Origin: Hyphomicrobium_A sp964493785
GTDB lineage: Bacteria; Pseudomonadota; Alphaproteobacteria; Rhizobiales; Hyphomicrobiaceae
Direction: 5' to 3'
DNA: 64,000 nucleotides
NCBI GenBank assembly: GCA_964493785.1
Contig: CAZBPM010000015.1
Location: 1 to 64,000, forward strand
Positions 63,846 through 64,000 of this stretch are shown here, one piece after another; within the stretch, counting starts at the first letter, position 1, and each line of letters begins with the position of its first letter. The notes under the pieces are model-generated. The model saw nothing but the letters and a program-made list of their open reading frames with translations. It ran no database searches and was not told where the DNA came from. The position numbers were made by a program, and so were the translations under genes.

Positions 63846-64000
63846 ATGAAGAACTTGACCTTGACCTTGGCTGCGGCGGCAGCAATCGGCCTCGCAATTC
63901 CTGCCATGGCAGCAGGCGATCATTGCGATGCAGACATGGCCGCCGTGGATAAGGCGATGGCAACGGCGAAGCTGAGCGATGGCGACATGGCCAAAGTGAA
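63846..64000 (+). CDS. Exported hypothetical protein, cut by window end
   Basis: Starts at ATG 63846 with GGAG upstream. Only 51 codons are visible: a signal peptide (MKNLTLTLAAAAAIGLAIPA, then MAAG) and the beginning of a mature part (DHCDADMAAVDKAMATAKLS). Composition suggests a small helical periplasmic protein. The family cannot be decided from this piece. Confidence 0.7.
   Translation, partial: MKNLTLTLAAAAAIGLAIPAMAAGDHCDADMAAVDKAMATAKLSDGDMAKV

Overview
The window looks like a chromosomal or large-replicon segment of an alphaproteobacterium. Hyphomicrobiales (a Hyphomicrobium-like organism) is my best guess. The basis is the GC-rich codon use, the relatedness of the metal-resistance proteins and the style of the RTX exoproteins. 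This placement is inference; there is no rRNA or tRNA gene to anchor it.

Region A (1-23.2 kb) is a type I secretion locus for very large calcium-binding exoproteins. A subtilisin-like protease with RTX repeats runs leftward off the window edge. A 3,199-residue protein with two complete animal-type haem peroxidase domains and several RTX blocks runs rightward. Behind it come a PrtD-type ABC exporter, an RTX protein that carries both an N-terminal membrane anchor and a C-terminal serralysin-like domain, a PrtE/HlyD-type adaptor and a LuxR-type response regulator. No TolC-type channel belongs to this cluster.

Region B (23.4-26.4 kb) is a HlyD-like adaptor followed by a double-ATPase ABC exporter gene that is cut off at the start of its permease part, next to repeats that look like an insertion-sequence end. 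I read this as the left boundary of a metal-resistance island.

Region C (26.4-39.2 kb) is a copper-type module. Leftward it encodes a Cys/His-rich mini-protein, a YHS-containing CPC P-type ATPase, an unusual CDF transporter and an ATP-grasp-like enzyme. Rightward it encodes CsoR, a Cys-rich exported protein, a DUF305 protein, an RND adaptor fused to an Ig-like domain, an RND pump and a small periplasmic protein. A scrambled piece of the ATP-grasp gene and a membrane DUF305 gene close it. Region D (40.1-45.7 kb) is a leftward CusB/CusA operon with two small exported proteins.

Region E (46.0-49.7 kb) is a lead/cadmium/zinc operon: a divergent MerR regulator, P1B-2 ATPase, signal peptidase II and DUF411 protein. 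A 10-N assembly gap lies inside the ATPase gene. A nonsense-mutated tyrosine-recombinase remnant follows, then an ArsR/Acr3-like pair (50.2-51.6 kb).

Region F (51.9-63.3 kb) has a two-component system whose response regulator appears to start with ATT, then two small unknown genes, czcD, an exported protein, czcC, czcB and czcA, and a TPR protein. Two small exported proteins end the window, the last one cut by the edge. Together regions C-F encode efflux across both membranes for Cu/Ag, Pb/Cd/Zn, Co/Zn/Cd and arsenite, with at least four dedicated regulators.
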